Source: Victivallales bacterium
GTDB lineage: Bacteria; Verrucomicrobiota; Lentisphaeria; Oligosphaerales; Oligosphaeraceae
Assembly (NCBI GenBank): GCA_017964325.1
Contig: JAGCSE010000309.1
Span: forward strand, 32,043 to 96,042
DNA length: 64,000 nt
Direction: 5' to 3'
The notes under the pieces were generated by a model. It worked only from the letters and a program-made list of their open reading frames with translations. It searched no databases and had not been told where the DNA came from. Shown here in pieces: positions 53,610-62,888 of the stretch. Both the position numbers and the translations under genes were made by a program. Each line of letters opens with the position of its first letter. Within the stretch, counting starts at the first letter, position 1.

Positions 53610-56600
53610 TCATTCGGCATTCTGCGGCCACGAATGCGGCCAATCCATCTCATCTTTCACCTTGGCTGTAATATTCAGCCGCAGCAAAACCTCCTTCGTC
53701 TCCTGACTACGCATCGGCGAAAACACAGGCTGTCCCACAAAGCAATCGTGCTTAAGCACTTCTGGATCAAGCATTTTGCCATCGCCGCTCAAGACAAGGA
53801 ACGATGGTGCCGTGTTGGCTCCCAAAGACTGCAATATCCACAATTCACCGCCCGCCTTTCCGCTGGAAATCAAATGCAAGGCGCCATGTTCATCCCGTTG
53901 CAACGAACCGACACATTGCACGCCTGCGCTCAACGCTTGGCAAAGCATCGCCCTGTCCGCTTCCAGACGTTTGATAAATATCGTGAAATTAGGCAGTTTT
54001 CTCCACATCTCATTAATCTGCTCAACCGCTGCTTTCGTATCAGGATGGTCGCGGTTCATCCATGGCACATCCGTATTGACGGCCTTGACGATATCGACCC
54101 ATGCCGTGCTTTCAGGCAATGACTCACGGCAGTTCTCGTTCAAAAAGAATATAAGCCGTTTCGCCAGCCATGCGGACGGCACGGATTCAATCTCCTGTAC
54201 ACGCAGTTCCATAAGTCCTTTCAAAACATGGATATCCAAGTTAGAAGCTTCATTTGCCTCCGCAATCAGCTTGTGCAGGAAACGTGTGTGCGGAGCCAAA
54301 TAATCCGCTTCGCGTGTATGACGTTCAAATTCGTATTCCTCCGTTGTCAATTTTTCGGGAAACACTTTTCCCGTATGGACGAGATGCGGTCTCTCATCGC
54401 CGTTTTCAGACCAGTAAATAGTTCCCCAGTATTGTGTTACACCATCGGTTGTCCTCGACATGATCGGTGTCGGCGAATACAGCGTCTGCCAATTGGGCGC
54501 CCCTTTGCGGCGGTATTTCATGACATAAATCTGAAGTTCATTCTGATTGCCCGCCAACAGTCCCGCCAGTTTGCCACGCAATTTCCGAGTTGTATTGATC
54601 AGTTCGCCCGCTCGTAGCAAATCTACTTTCCAGATAGAATCGTCGCTGACGGCTTCCCCCTCCAGCAACGCTTTCAGCCGTTTCTCGCCGTCGCTTCCAG
54701 GCATCAACGACGGTAGGTTGAATTTTGATAACAGACAAGCTTTCGGATAGATTCCGAATTGCTTCAAAATCACTTGGTAATCCGAATATTCTGGCTGCCC
54801 AGCGCCGATGGCGACAAAATCTTTCAGCAGCTGTTCATAGCGCGTAAAATCAGGCAACGCACGAGGAATGTCCCGCCGTAACGATGCCAGTTTCTCCGTC
54901 AATGCCTTGTCTGCTTTCAGCTTGTTGGCGGCCGCTGTTTTCGCATCGCTGTCACGTTTGTTGAAATCCAGTATCTGGGCATCCAATTTTTCCTTGACAA
55001 CGACGAATTGACGGCGTGCATCTTCGCTCGCACGAATTTCGTATGGCTGCGCTTTCTCCCACGCCTGTTTCAGTTCATCCAACTTTTCACGCTCCTCATC
55101 CAGCGTGATTCCCTTCATGCTCTGGAACGCCGTTTCTATTTGGTTCACAACACGTTCCAACTGATTATCCGCCGCGCTTGCCTGGCGTTGTGCCCATGCC
55201 TCCCATCCACTTCGCCATGAACGCAGCCAATCGGAATCACTGCTGGCAGTCGCATTTTCCTGCCCTTCTTTTAAAAGACGTTCAATGCGTTCATTTTCAG
55301 CACGATAGCCATCTTTACGGATGTTCTCCAAATCCTCCTGGCGATTCTTGAACAACGCCTGCATCTGCCTGTATTTTTCTTTGTTCTGCTGTAATTTACC
55401 ATATAACGCGCTTACTTCAGGCGACTTAAAGAACGAAAGATCATTCTCCTCCACCTGCTCCATATATTTCTCCAATTCATCGATCTTGCTGCCTTCATAC
55501 AAAGCCTGCATTTCATTCAACTGCGTCTGGCGACGACGACTGCGATTCTGAGACCACAACGCCAGAAGGACAACGACCACGATGCAGACGACGGCCGCAC
55601 AGACTGCGCACGCCACCATTCGCGCCTTCCGCAGTCGCGCCGCGCGCTTCCCCGCCAACGTTTCCTCCACCTGCTTCCTAAGTAGTTCCGGAACAGGCAT
55701 TTCCCATGCCTCCACGCGTTCCCATTCATGGCGGAGCTCCATCTCCGTCGCATGACCGCCCTCCAGCGTGTCCCGCAACGCCGACAATGCCTTGTTGAAA
55801 TCCGCCTGTTTGGCGTGCCGCCTCGCCAACGTCTCCAATAGTTCCTTCGACTCCTTCAATGTTTCGTCCCATCCAGACGGCTTGTTCAAAAACGCCTCGT
55901 CCTTCGCAAGTTCCTCGCATTTCTTCTGCAGCGCTTCGATTTCATCCACATCCTCATCGCCCATCGCCTTCAGCAGCCTGCCCAGAAGCTTCTCGCCATC
56001 CTGCTTCAAATCGCCTGATCGCTCGGACATCAATGCAATCCGCAGCCGCTTCATCAACGTCTCAGGAGCTGGCACGGCGCGGAACGGATGATTCAACTCA
56101 TTGAAAATCACTTTCAAACGCGCCAAATCCATCACCGCCAGCGCAGATTCGGCCTGCTGAATCCAAGCGTCAAGTGTCGCGTTTTCAAGCGGTTCAAGAT
56201 TCGTCTTCCACGTCGGATTGTCAGGGTCTTTCTCGCGAATTTCGCGCAAAACGCGGATGCAGTTCTCATGGTCGCTTTGATAAACATAGCGGCGGTATTC
56301 TTTCAGCAGCGGCGCGAGAGCCTCTTCACGAGTCGCCTCCTGTCTCAATCTCGCCACAATCTGGTCGTTAAGCGGCTGATACGGAGTCAGTTCCAAATCA
56401 ATGCAGATGTTGCGCCATTTCTTCAAGTCATCGGAAGCAAGCAAGTCGGCCAATTGAAGGAGGTCAGGCTGTGTCTGCGCCTCGTAGATGGCCTCGGAGC
56501 GCATCCCCTTGTCCAAATAGTCGTTGCAACGCAGGAGGCGTTCATTGGCAAGGCGGCACATTTCCGCGAACTGCTCCGAATAATCCGTCAGCAACGCGTT

Positions 56601-56666
56601 GCCTTCAAGTTGATTGGAACGGATAACCTGAATGATTTGCTGTACAAGCTGTTGTTCTGGCGTCAT
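53610..56666 (-). CDS. Membrane-anchored large coiled-coil protein of module B
   Basis: 1018 residues. Residues 1-340 are helical and cytoplasmic. One transmembrane helix sits at about 349-371 (MVACAVCAAVVCIVVVVLLAL), after RAARLRKAR. Beyond it come about 280 residues of coiled coil and a C-terminal globular domain of about 330 residues (LQIYVMKYRR ... GTIYWSENGDERPHLVHTGK ... GELWILQSLGA). It is the positional counterpart of 18648-20807 in module A, but has a large cytoplasmic part that could contact the GTPase/GAP1 complex. RBS GAGG, 7-nt spacer; 25 nt after the GAP1 gene stop. No known family. The C-terminal domain may bind an envelope partner. Confidence 0.75.
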   Translation of the reverse strand: MTPEQQLVQQIIQVIRSNQLEGNALLTDYSEQFAEMCRLANERLLRCNDYLDKGMRSEAIYEAQTQPDLLQLADLLASDDLKKWRNICIDLELTPYQPLNDQIVARLRQEATREEALAPLLKEYRRYVYQSDHENCIRVLREIREKDPDNPTWKTNLEPLENATLDAWIQQAESALAVMDLARLKVIFNELNHPFRAVPAPETLMKRLRIALMSERSGDLKQDGEKLLGRLLKAMGDEDVDEIEALQKKCEELAKDEAFLNKPSGWDETLKESKELLETLARRHAKQADFNKALSALRDTLEGGHATEMELRHEWERVEAWEMPVPELLRKQVEETLAGKRAARLRKARMVACAVCAAVVCIVVVVLLALWSQNRSRRRQTQLNEMQALYEGSKIDELEKYMEQVEENDLSFFKSPEVSALYGKLQQNKEKYRQMQALFKNRQEDLENIRKDGYRAENERIERLLKEGQENATASSDSDWLRSWRSGWEAWAQRQASAADNQLERVVNQIETAFQSMKGITLDEEREKLDELKQAWEKAQPYEIRASEDARRQFVVVKEKLDAQILDFNKRDSDAKTAAANKLKADKALTEKLASLRRDIPRALPDFTRYEQLLKDFVAIGAGQPEYSDYQVILKQFGIYPKACLLSKFNLPSLMPGSDGEKRLKALLEGEAVSDDSIWKVDLLRAGELINTTRKLRGKLAGLLAGNQNELQIYVMKYRRKGAPNWQTLYSPTPIMSRTTDGVTQYWGTIYWSENGDERPHLVHTGKVFPEKLTTEEYEFERHTREADYLAPHTRFLHKLIAEANEASNLDIHVLKGLMELRVQEIESVPSAWLAKRLIFFLNENCRESLPESTAWVDIVKAVNTDVPWMNRDHPDTKAAVEQINEMWRKLPNFTIFIKRLEADRAMLCQALSAGVQCVGSLQRDEHGALHLISSGKAGGELWILQSLGANTAPSFLVLSGDGKMLDPEVLKHDCFVGQPVFSPMRSQETKEVLLRLNITAKVKDEMDWPHSWPQNAE

Positions 56667-56691
56667 ATCGCAGCCTCTTATTGGTTTATCG

Positions 56692-57594
56692 TTATGAATT
56701 GCGCGGCTTCATGTTCAGCTGGTTGATTTCACGAGGGACAAGCAACTTGAACTTAGGCTTCTCCTCCTTCTCCGACGGAGCCGCGGCAGGCGGCGGCTCA
56801 CCCATTCGCGCACGGCGCACATAGTCATTGTCCGTCAATGGCGGCGGGAGCTCCTTTGTCAAATCCATGACGGTCGCCTTCGGATTGCGGCGACCGTCCC
56901 GCAATGCTTCGGAATCTGCCACGCAACAGCGCCACACGCACGTCACCCCTGCGGGAAGATTCGTAAAATACGTATTATACGTCACATTCCAACGTTCGTC
57001 TGGCGGCAGAAGAGCCATCGCCTCCCGCAGTAGTCCGAACATATCCATGCCTGGCTCGTATGCCAGATAGACGGGATGGTCGGGCGTCGCATGGAACGTC
57101 GAAGCCAACATTCCCGCATATCCCGCGTCGCCCGTCAGTTCTTTCCAACGGTTGCATGAAAAGTCGGTCTCGTCCCCTTGCGGCAACGCCTTCGGCGTTT
57201 CAATCATGCGCGGGTTCCCCTCCCATTGCTCGATGAACATCCCATCTTGCGACGACAGCCACAACGGACCGCCCGCAGGGCGTTCCTTCAATGTTATAAG
57301 TATATGATGCGCAAGCTTGTTCGAACGGTTCGTATGGTCAACGCCATTCGGACTTATACGCGACAGCACGCTACTCGTGCGACCCAGCAGCGTCACTTTG
57401 TAGTGCGACCACGACACAGGCTCCGTCATCGCTGCCGCTTCCTGCGCCCCATACATGCTTTTATAGACGCTCAACGCCTCAAGCAATTGGAGAGTCTGCG
57501 GCATCATGCCACGCGTATAGGCCACTGTGCAATACCCCCTCGTGCCAGGCCTAAGCCCGCGCTCCGCAGACGTGTATATCAATTCATGTGCCAT
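56692..57594 (-). CDS. GAP1-N2-like GTPase-associated protein
   Basis: 300 residues. The opening ELIYTSAERGLRPGTRGYCTVAYTRGM is the hallmark of GAP1 N-domain type 2. It is followed by VSWSHYKV, VLSRISPNGVDHTNRSNKLAHHILI and a second part around 150-230. The type-2 hallmark YTS-x-x-x-G-[L]-[RK]-PG and the SNKLAHH motif are clear. Unlike the module A protein it has no membrane helix and ends in a Pro-rich tail with basic residues. RBS GGAGG, 5-nt spacer, at ATG 57594; longer frames upstream overlap the GTPase gene and are not used. 11 nt separate it from that gene. Family call is by motif memory. Confidence 0.75.
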   Translation of the reverse strand: MAHELIYTSAERGLRPGTRGYCTVAYTRGMMPQTLQLLEALSVYKSMYGAQEAAAMTEPVSWSHYKVTLLGRTSSVLSRISPNGVDHTNRSNKLAHHILITLKERPAGGPLWLSSQDGMFIEQWEGNPRMIETPKALPQGDETDFSCNRWKELTGDAGYAGMLASTFHATPDHPVYLAYEPGMDMFGLLREAMALLPPDERWNVTYNTYFTNLPAGVTCVWRCCVADSEALRDGRRNPKATVMDLTKELPPPLTDNDYVRRARMGEPPPAAAPSEKEEKPKFKLLVPREINQLNMKPRNS

Positions 57595-57605
57595 GCCGCC
57601 CTCCT

Positions 57606-59537
57606 TTATTTTTTCTCCAACGGCGGCACGGTGAACCACACGTCCGTCCCTGGGCATCTCAATTGATATCCAGCAAATGATACAGGTATCTGCAATGGCA
57701 TTTTTCTGCCTGGTAGCATGACGAAATAGACGTCGCCGCTGAGCTTGCAATCGACAGGCGTGTCTTCGTGACGCACGCGTTTCGCTTCAGGCACGGGCGG
57801 GACAAAACCGCTTTCATAGAAGAAATAAAGCATCGGCACCGTCACCCAGAACGGCGATACGTCGCTCGGACGAATGCCGATCATGCCCGTCTCTGGATTT
57901 ACTTCGGGGCTGTGCCCCAACGCACTGTTCGGCAGATAAAGCACTTCACCCGCGAATGACTCCGCCGTTGCCACGACTTCAGGACAGTGTTGCAACAGCA
58001 GTTGACGCACCATGAACGAGACATTCTTGATCAAATCTACATCCAATGCGCAAGTATTGTAATCCTGCTCCCAAACCCACGGTTCATCAGGCACTTCCAC
58101 ATCCAGCAGATGCTTCCACACATCGAATTTGGATACCAAAATCAACAGCGTCTTCGCGGTTTTCTTCACATTTCGGATGCCCGAATATTTCTTGATGCGG
58201 TTGATCATCTCCGTCAAAATGATTTCCTGCCGTTGGACTCGTGCCGTCGTCGCCATCTGTGGATCCGTGCTGCCAGTCAGCATCTTGCGGAAACGCACGT
58301 CTTTTGTGGGATCGAACAGGAAGAAAATCGTGTCCGAATGAAGCAAATGCTTCGTCGTCGGATTGTCAACGGAGTCCATGCCCGGCTCAAAGTGCTCGCC
58401 TGCATTGTCATACAACACCAACGTGCGGCTCATGCTGTCGCGGACCTGCTCGTAGCGCGGATGATGTTCGGCGGGAGTCACCGTGAACATGAACGGCTTC
58501 GGAAGATTGATGAGCATATTGTCCAACAGGACTTGGTTGTACAGTTCGCCTTGCAATTCCGTCTTGCGCAACGAGACGAGCTCGTCCGCGTTTGAATGCA
58601 GGAAGACCGTTTCCTCAAAATCGTTTAATATCTGATTGTTAACGGCATCCGTGTCCGTAAACGATATCGCGAAATTGCTCGAAAGCGTATTCCGAAGCTC
58701 CCATGTCATGCTCGTAAGGAAATACGACTTGCCGCTGGCGGTCGCGCCGACAATCGACAAGAACAGCGGCGGCATTTCGCTCGCAGCCTGTGGAATCCGC
58801 AGATGGCAACGTGGACACGCCATGTCAGGACAGCTCATGCCCGCCGCATCGACCGCGTTGCCTTCCGGCGTGAAGCGCGACGGCAGGAACCGCAACGCTG
58901 CGTCCGCCCCCAGCACAGGATCGCCGATAAGACTTTGATGTCGCGCGATAAACAGAAATTCATCCACATCAAACCGATGCCAGCAGTGCGGGCAGATGAT
59001 GCCCTGCCGCCCGCTTCCTGCAATCCGTGATATCGTCGCCGCCGGCGAGTTTTCCATCGCCGTAATCGGCAGTCCACTGATTGATAATGACTTGGGAGCT
59101 TGGGGCGTCTCCTGCGGGACCACTACTGGAGCAGGTTCCGCCGGAATCGGAATGGCCTGCGTTTTGCGGGCGGGAGGCGTCGCATCCTCGCCGTCCAGCC
59201 CTGCTTCCGTCAAGGCGAGAATGACATGGACGCGACCAAATATCAGCTCAAGTCGTTTGTCAACGGCCAGATGGCCTGTGCGTTGCAACTGGTAGTAGAT
59301 GCCGTTCGTGCTGCCGAGATCGTTCAATTGGACCATGCCGTTTTCATCCACGGTTAATTCCGCATGAGTTCCTGAAACAGAACTATTTGGAATCACGATG
59401 TCGCAACTTTCGGCTCGTCCGATCGTGCATGGATATTCCGTTATCTTGAAATCCGCAGCCTCCTCACCTTCAATGCGATAGCGTAAATAGCGGACGGTTG
59501 CCGCCTCTTGTTTTGTTGTGTCAGTATTTTCGCTCAT
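57606..59537 (-). CDS. FHA-zinc ribbon-GTPase fusion of module B
   Basis: 643 residues from the ATG at 59537. FHA domain at about 30-107: GRAESCDIVI, SSVSGTHAEL and LGSTNGIYY hold the conserved Gly-Arg, Ser, His and Asn that read phosphothreonine. A Pro/Ala-rich linker and zinc-ribbon cysteines (CPHC at about 182-185, and CPDMACPRC at about 236-244) follow. The P-loop domain has Walker A GATASGKS (about 264-271), the G3-like YDNAGE (about 376-381) and VSKFD (about 468-472) in place of NKxD. It should link phosphorylation to a GTPase switch. Start alternatives: TTG at 59552. The zinc-ribbon plus GTPase part parallels 22822-24042 in module A, where an FHA domain is absent. Confidence 0.85.
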   Translation of the reverse strand: MSENTDTTKQEAATVRYLRYRIEGEEAADFKITEYPCTIGRAESCDIVIPNSSVSGTHAELTVDENGMVQLNDLGSTNGIYYQLQRTGHLAVDKRLELIFGRVHVILALTEAGLDGEDATPPARKTQAIPIPAEPAPVVVPQETPQAPKSLSISGLPITAMENSPAATISRIAGSGRQGIICPHCWHRFDVDEFLFIARHQSLIGDPVLGADAALRFLPSRFTPEGNAVDAAGMSCPDMACPRCHLRIPQAASEMPPLFLSIVGATASGKSYFLTSMTWELRNTLSSNFAISFTDTDAVNNQILNDFEETVFLHSNADELVSLRKTELQGELYNQVLLDNMLINLPKPFMFTVTPAEHHPRYEQVRDSMSRTLVLYDNAGEHFEPGMDSVDNPTTKHLLHSDTIFFLFDPTKDVRFRKMLTGSTDPQMATTARVQRQEIILTEMINRIKKYSGIRNVKKTAKTLLILVSKFDVWKHLLDVEVPDEPWVWEQDYNTCALDVDLIKNVSFMVRQLLLQHCPEVVATAESFAGEVLYLPNSALGHSPEVNPETGMIGIRPSDVSPFWVTVPMLYFFYESGFVPPVPEAKRVRHEDTPVDCKLSGDVYFVMLPGRKMPLQIPVSFAGYQLRCPGTDVWFTVPPLEKK

Positions 59538-59840
59538 GCCTGTCTCTGTCAATGCAGTTTTTCGTAACTCAATTATCCAATCATAAATATATTCAATTTA
59601 TCTCAAAATTACAATTCAATTTATAAGCCATTATTCATAATTCATATTTTTTTATGGTTTCGTTCACTCACCTTGTCTCATATTCCACGTCTCCCATCTC
59701 ATAAGGCGAGAAATAAAGGGACAAAACATTAGACTATGTATTATCATGAAAAAAAATATAGGAGTTTTCAAAGAAATCAAAACAATAAGCATTATATTTC
59801 TATTCATCATCATTGTCATCATTCCCAAAATGGAACAACC
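59538..59840. other. AT-rich divergent intergenic region
   Basis: About 300 bases between module B's first gene (leftward) and the hydrolase at 59841 (rightward). Both promoters should lie here. No dyad or other structure stands out. In-frame codons upstream of 59841 (from 59736) encode a His/Asn-rich stretch without RBS and are not taken as coding. Confidence 0.5.
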
Positions 59841-60638
59841 ATGAAAATCATCAGAAATGCAAACGGACAGGATTTCAGCTTCACGGAAAACGTGCCCTAT
59901 CGTGAGGAGTCATTTTATAAGAACGCTCCCGCCAATGTCGAACGATGCAAATTGGATCTGACGATTCCGCAAGGTAAGCAGGACTTTTCGACTGTCATTT
60001 GGTTCCATGGCGGCGGCTTGACGGGCGGCGCGAAACACACGCCCATGGCGTTGACGATGGACGCGGAGCATCCATCCGCAGTCGTCGCCTGCGGCTACCG
60101 CCTTGCGGGAACCGACGGCGCAACGGGTGCCACCTGCATCGACGACGCGGCCTGCGCCGTCGCATGGGTGCTGAAAAACATCGCCAGCTATGGCGGCGAT
60201 CCCGCAAAGGTCTTTGTTTCAGGACATTCCGCAGGAGCTTATCTGACGGCGATGATCGGCATGGACCCACAATACCTCCGACGTTACGGCTGTGACTACA
60301 CGCAGCTCAAAGGCCTCATGCCGTTGAGCGGCCAATGCGTCACGCATTTCACCATCCGCGCCGAACAGGGTATTCCCATGACACAGCCGACGTGCGATGA
60401 ATTCGCCCCGTTATACCACGTCGGCACGCCCAATCTGCCGCCCATTCTATTGACAACAGGCCAAGGTGATATGGAAATGTGTGGCCGCACGGAAGAAAAC
60501 GCCTATTTCTGCCGTATGCTGAAACTCAACGGTCATCAAGATGTAACTCATTTGATTTTCGATGGATATGGCCACGGTTGCGACTATCCGTCCTTCCCGC
60601 CGTTCGTCCAGTTCATCCATCGTGTCGCGTGGTCGTAA
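59841..60638 (+). CDS. Alpha/beta hydrolase (carboxylesterase-like)
   Basis: 265 residues, no signal peptide. Oxyanion-hole motif WFHGGGLTGG, nucleophile elbow GHSAGAYL (Ser), and GYGHGCDYP near the C-terminus as the catalytic His. The segment TTGQGDMEMCGR occupies the place of the acid strand. The fold and GHSAGA motif suggest an esterase active on acylated sugars or small esters, as in other esterases of this region. The ATG at 59841 is chosen because the protein begins there with normal composition; the RBS is weak. 21 nt before the glycyl-radical gene, so the two are probably cotranscribed. Substrate unknown. Confidence 0.75.
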   Translation: MKIIRNANGQDFSFTENVPYREESFYKNAPANVERCKLDLTIPQGKQDFSTVIWFHGGGLTGGAKHTPMALTMDAEHPSAVVACGYRLAGTDGATGATCIDDAACAVAWVLKNIASYGGDPAKVFVSGHSAGAYLTAMIGMDPQYLRRYGCDYTQLKGLMPLSGQCVTHFTIRAEQGIPMTQPTCDEFAPLYHVGTPNLPPILLTTGQGDMEMCGRTEENAYFCRMLKLNGHQDVTHLIFDGYGHGCDYPSFPPFVQFIHRVAWS

Positions 60639-60659
60639 ATAAATTGTAATTTGTGAATT

Positions 60660-62888
60660 ATGAATTGTAAATCGAGAATAGACGAAGCACTCCAAGCCCT
60701 CCGCACCAAACCGCTCAAAAGCACGACGTTTGAACGCGTGCAAATCCTGCACGCTTTGCAGCACAAATATGACGGACAGCCGCATCCGCTGCGTTTCGGA
60801 AACGTCCTTTATGACTTTTTCGACCAAGTCTCAACGCCAGTCGAACCGCATGACATCATCGTCGGACGCCATCTGGACAAACCATTGAACGCGGAGGAAG
60901 AGGCATTCTTCCAGTCGTTTCTACATGATCCGAAAAATCTCTACAGGACAACACTTTACGAAACAGGCCACTGCACGTTGGACTGGCAGTGGCTTATCCA
61001 ATATGGCTTGCATGGCCTTAAGGAACGCGCCATGGCGGGCATTCCAAACGCAAAGGACAGCGAACACGCCATCTTCCTACAAGGTGCCGTCCGCGTCTAT
61101 GAAGCGTTGGTCAATTTTGCCCGCCGATATGCGGAAGCGGCTCAAAAAGCAGGACTTATAGAAACAGCGGACACATTGTTTTCGTTGACGAAGAACGCCC
61201 CGCAAACGTTCCGTGAAGCGTTGCAGCTCATCTGGCTCGTCAATCTGGCCGATGACTCCTATCTGACGTTGAATCCGACGCTGACGCAGGGCCGTTTGGA
61301 CATCTTCCTCCTGCCGCTGTATGAAGCGGATATGAAGGCAGGCCGCCTGACGGAAGACAGCGCGTTGGAAATCATCATCGATTTTTACTGCAAGCACAAT
61401 CTCATCATGGGACGCGGCGAACACCAGATGGGAGACGTCACGAACACGACCTGCTTCGAGCGAATCCTCAACTTCGACGCGCCACAGTATCTGCCGCTCG
61501 CCGGAACGGACAAAAACGGCCGCCCCGTCGTCAATGCGTTGACGTTGTTGTTCTCTCGCGCCATCACGCCAGGCTTCAAAAATCCGATTCCTGTCATCCG
61601 CTATTTCAAAGGCATGGACACTGCCTATCCAGAACTTTGGAACATCCTTATGGAGAAGTCGTTGCAAAGCTGCTCCATGATGATCTACAATGATGCCGAC
61701 ATCAAATCAGGCTTGATTCGGGCAGGCGTCGAACCGGAAGATGCGAACGACTACGAGCATTTCGCCTGCAACTGGTGTTCGCCAGGACCGAACTCGCAGT
61801 GGATGTCATCGGCGCCGCGCGCCGTCCATTTTGTTCCGGACATGCCTGAAGATGTCCGCAAAAAATTGCAGGTTCCGTATGTCCGCACACGCTGTCCCAA
61901 CGGCTGGCCCGCGGAATTCGTCAACGCCATGCATGAACTCAACGACAGGTCCGATCCGCCTACCAGCATTGAGGATTTCTACGATCTTTTCTTCCAGTAT
62001 TTCCGTGATTTTATCAAGATGAAGATCGACAATCTGGTGCTGGAACTTGAACTGCGCCAACAACATCCGGCTAAACTACTGACGCTTGGCGACTGTATCA
62101 ACCGCTGGTCCATCGAACGCGCCGAATGCAAGAACGCCACGGCAAAATACCATTTCCAGATACAGACTTTCTGCGGAATCGCCACGCTTGTCGATTGCTT
62201 CGCAGCCGTTGACCAGCTGTTGTTCATCGACCACAGCACAACGCTCAGCGAACTCATCGCCGCCGTCGATGCCAATTACAAAGGTTATGAAAAGCTGCTC
62301 GCCCTCTGCCGCAAAGCGGAGAAATTCGGCTCGGACGGCGCGTTGACAAACCGCCATGCGGAACGCATCGCGAAGACGTCATTGGAAATCTGCTACGAAC
62401 TGGGCGCGGAAGCGGTCAAGAAATACAAACTGTTCCTAATGCCGTCGTTGCAAGGCGACACATGGCATCTCAAGATGGGAGCCATCTGCGGCGCGACGCC
62501 CAATGGCCGTCTCGCAGGCGAACCGTTCACGCAAAGCTCCCGCCCAGCAAACGGCTCATGCAAAAAAGGCCTGACAGCCATGTTCTCCTCCCTGCTCCAT
62601 CTGCCGTTCGATCAATACACGTCCGGTTCGCTCAATCTGGACGTGCAGCCGGAAAACTTCGCAGGGGAGGAAGGCCGCGCCCTCTTTGGAAAACTGCTCG
62701 GCAACTATTTCAACCGCGGCGGCCTCCATGCGCAAGTCTCCTGCGTCAGTGTCGATGATCTGAAAGACGCGCAGATCCATCCGGAAAACCACCGCGACCT
62801 GCTTGTGCGCGTCACAGGCTACAGTGGCGTATTCGTCGATATGTGCGAAACCATCCAAAACGATGTCATAGCGAGAATGAATCCATGA
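60660..62888 (+). CDS. Glycyl-radical enzyme (PFL-like, atypical)
   Basis: 742 residues. The C-terminal RVTGYSGVFVDMCETIQNDVIAR is the glycyl-radical loop, with the radical Gly in V-x-G-Y-S; the PFL-type barrel fills the rest. At the thiyl site, where dehydratase-type members show GCVE, this protein has EHFACNWCSPGPNSQW, so it has two candidate cysteines and no Glu two residues after the first. This suggests an unusual chemistry rather than glycerol/choline/propanediol dehydratase or pyruvate formate-lyase. No radical-SAM activase is in the window; it may be encoded to the right or elsewhere. It overlaps the aldo/keto reductase start by ATGA. Oxygen sensitivity implies an anaerobic host. Confidence 0.85.
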   Translation: MNCKSRIDEALQALRTKPLKSTTFERVQILHALQHKYDGQPHPLRFGNVLYDFFDQVSTPVEPHDIIVGRHLDKPLNAEEEAFFQSFLHDPKNLYRTTLYETGHCTLDWQWLIQYGLHGLKERAMAGIPNAKDSEHAIFLQGAVRVYEALVNFARRYAEAAQKAGLIETADTLFSLTKNAPQTFREALQLIWLVNLADDSYLTLNPTLTQGRLDIFLLPLYEADMKAGRLTEDSALEIIIDFYCKHNLIMGRGEHQMGDVTNTTCFERILNFDAPQYLPLAGTDKNGRPVVNALTLLFSRAITPGFKNPIPVIRYFKGMDTAYPELWNILMEKSLQSCSMMIYNDADIKSGLIRAGVEPEDANDYEHFACNWCSPGPNSQWMSSAPRAVHFVPDMPEDVRKKLQVPYVRTRCPNGWPAEFVNAMHELNDRSDPPTSIEDFYDLFFQYFRDFIKMKIDNLVLELELRQQHPAKLLTLGDCINRWSIERAECKNATAKYHFQIQTFCGIATLVDCFAAVDQLLFIDHSTTLSELIAAVDANYKGYEKLLALCRKAEKFGSDGALTNRHAERIAKTSLEICYELGAEAVKKYKLFLMPSLQGDTWHLKMGAICGATPNGRLAGEPFTQSSRPANGSCKKGLTAMFSSLLHLPFDQYTSGSLNLDVQPENFAGEEGRALFGKLLGNYFNRGGLHAQVSCVSVDDLKDAQIHPENHRDLLVRVTGYSGVFVDMCETIQNDVIARMNP

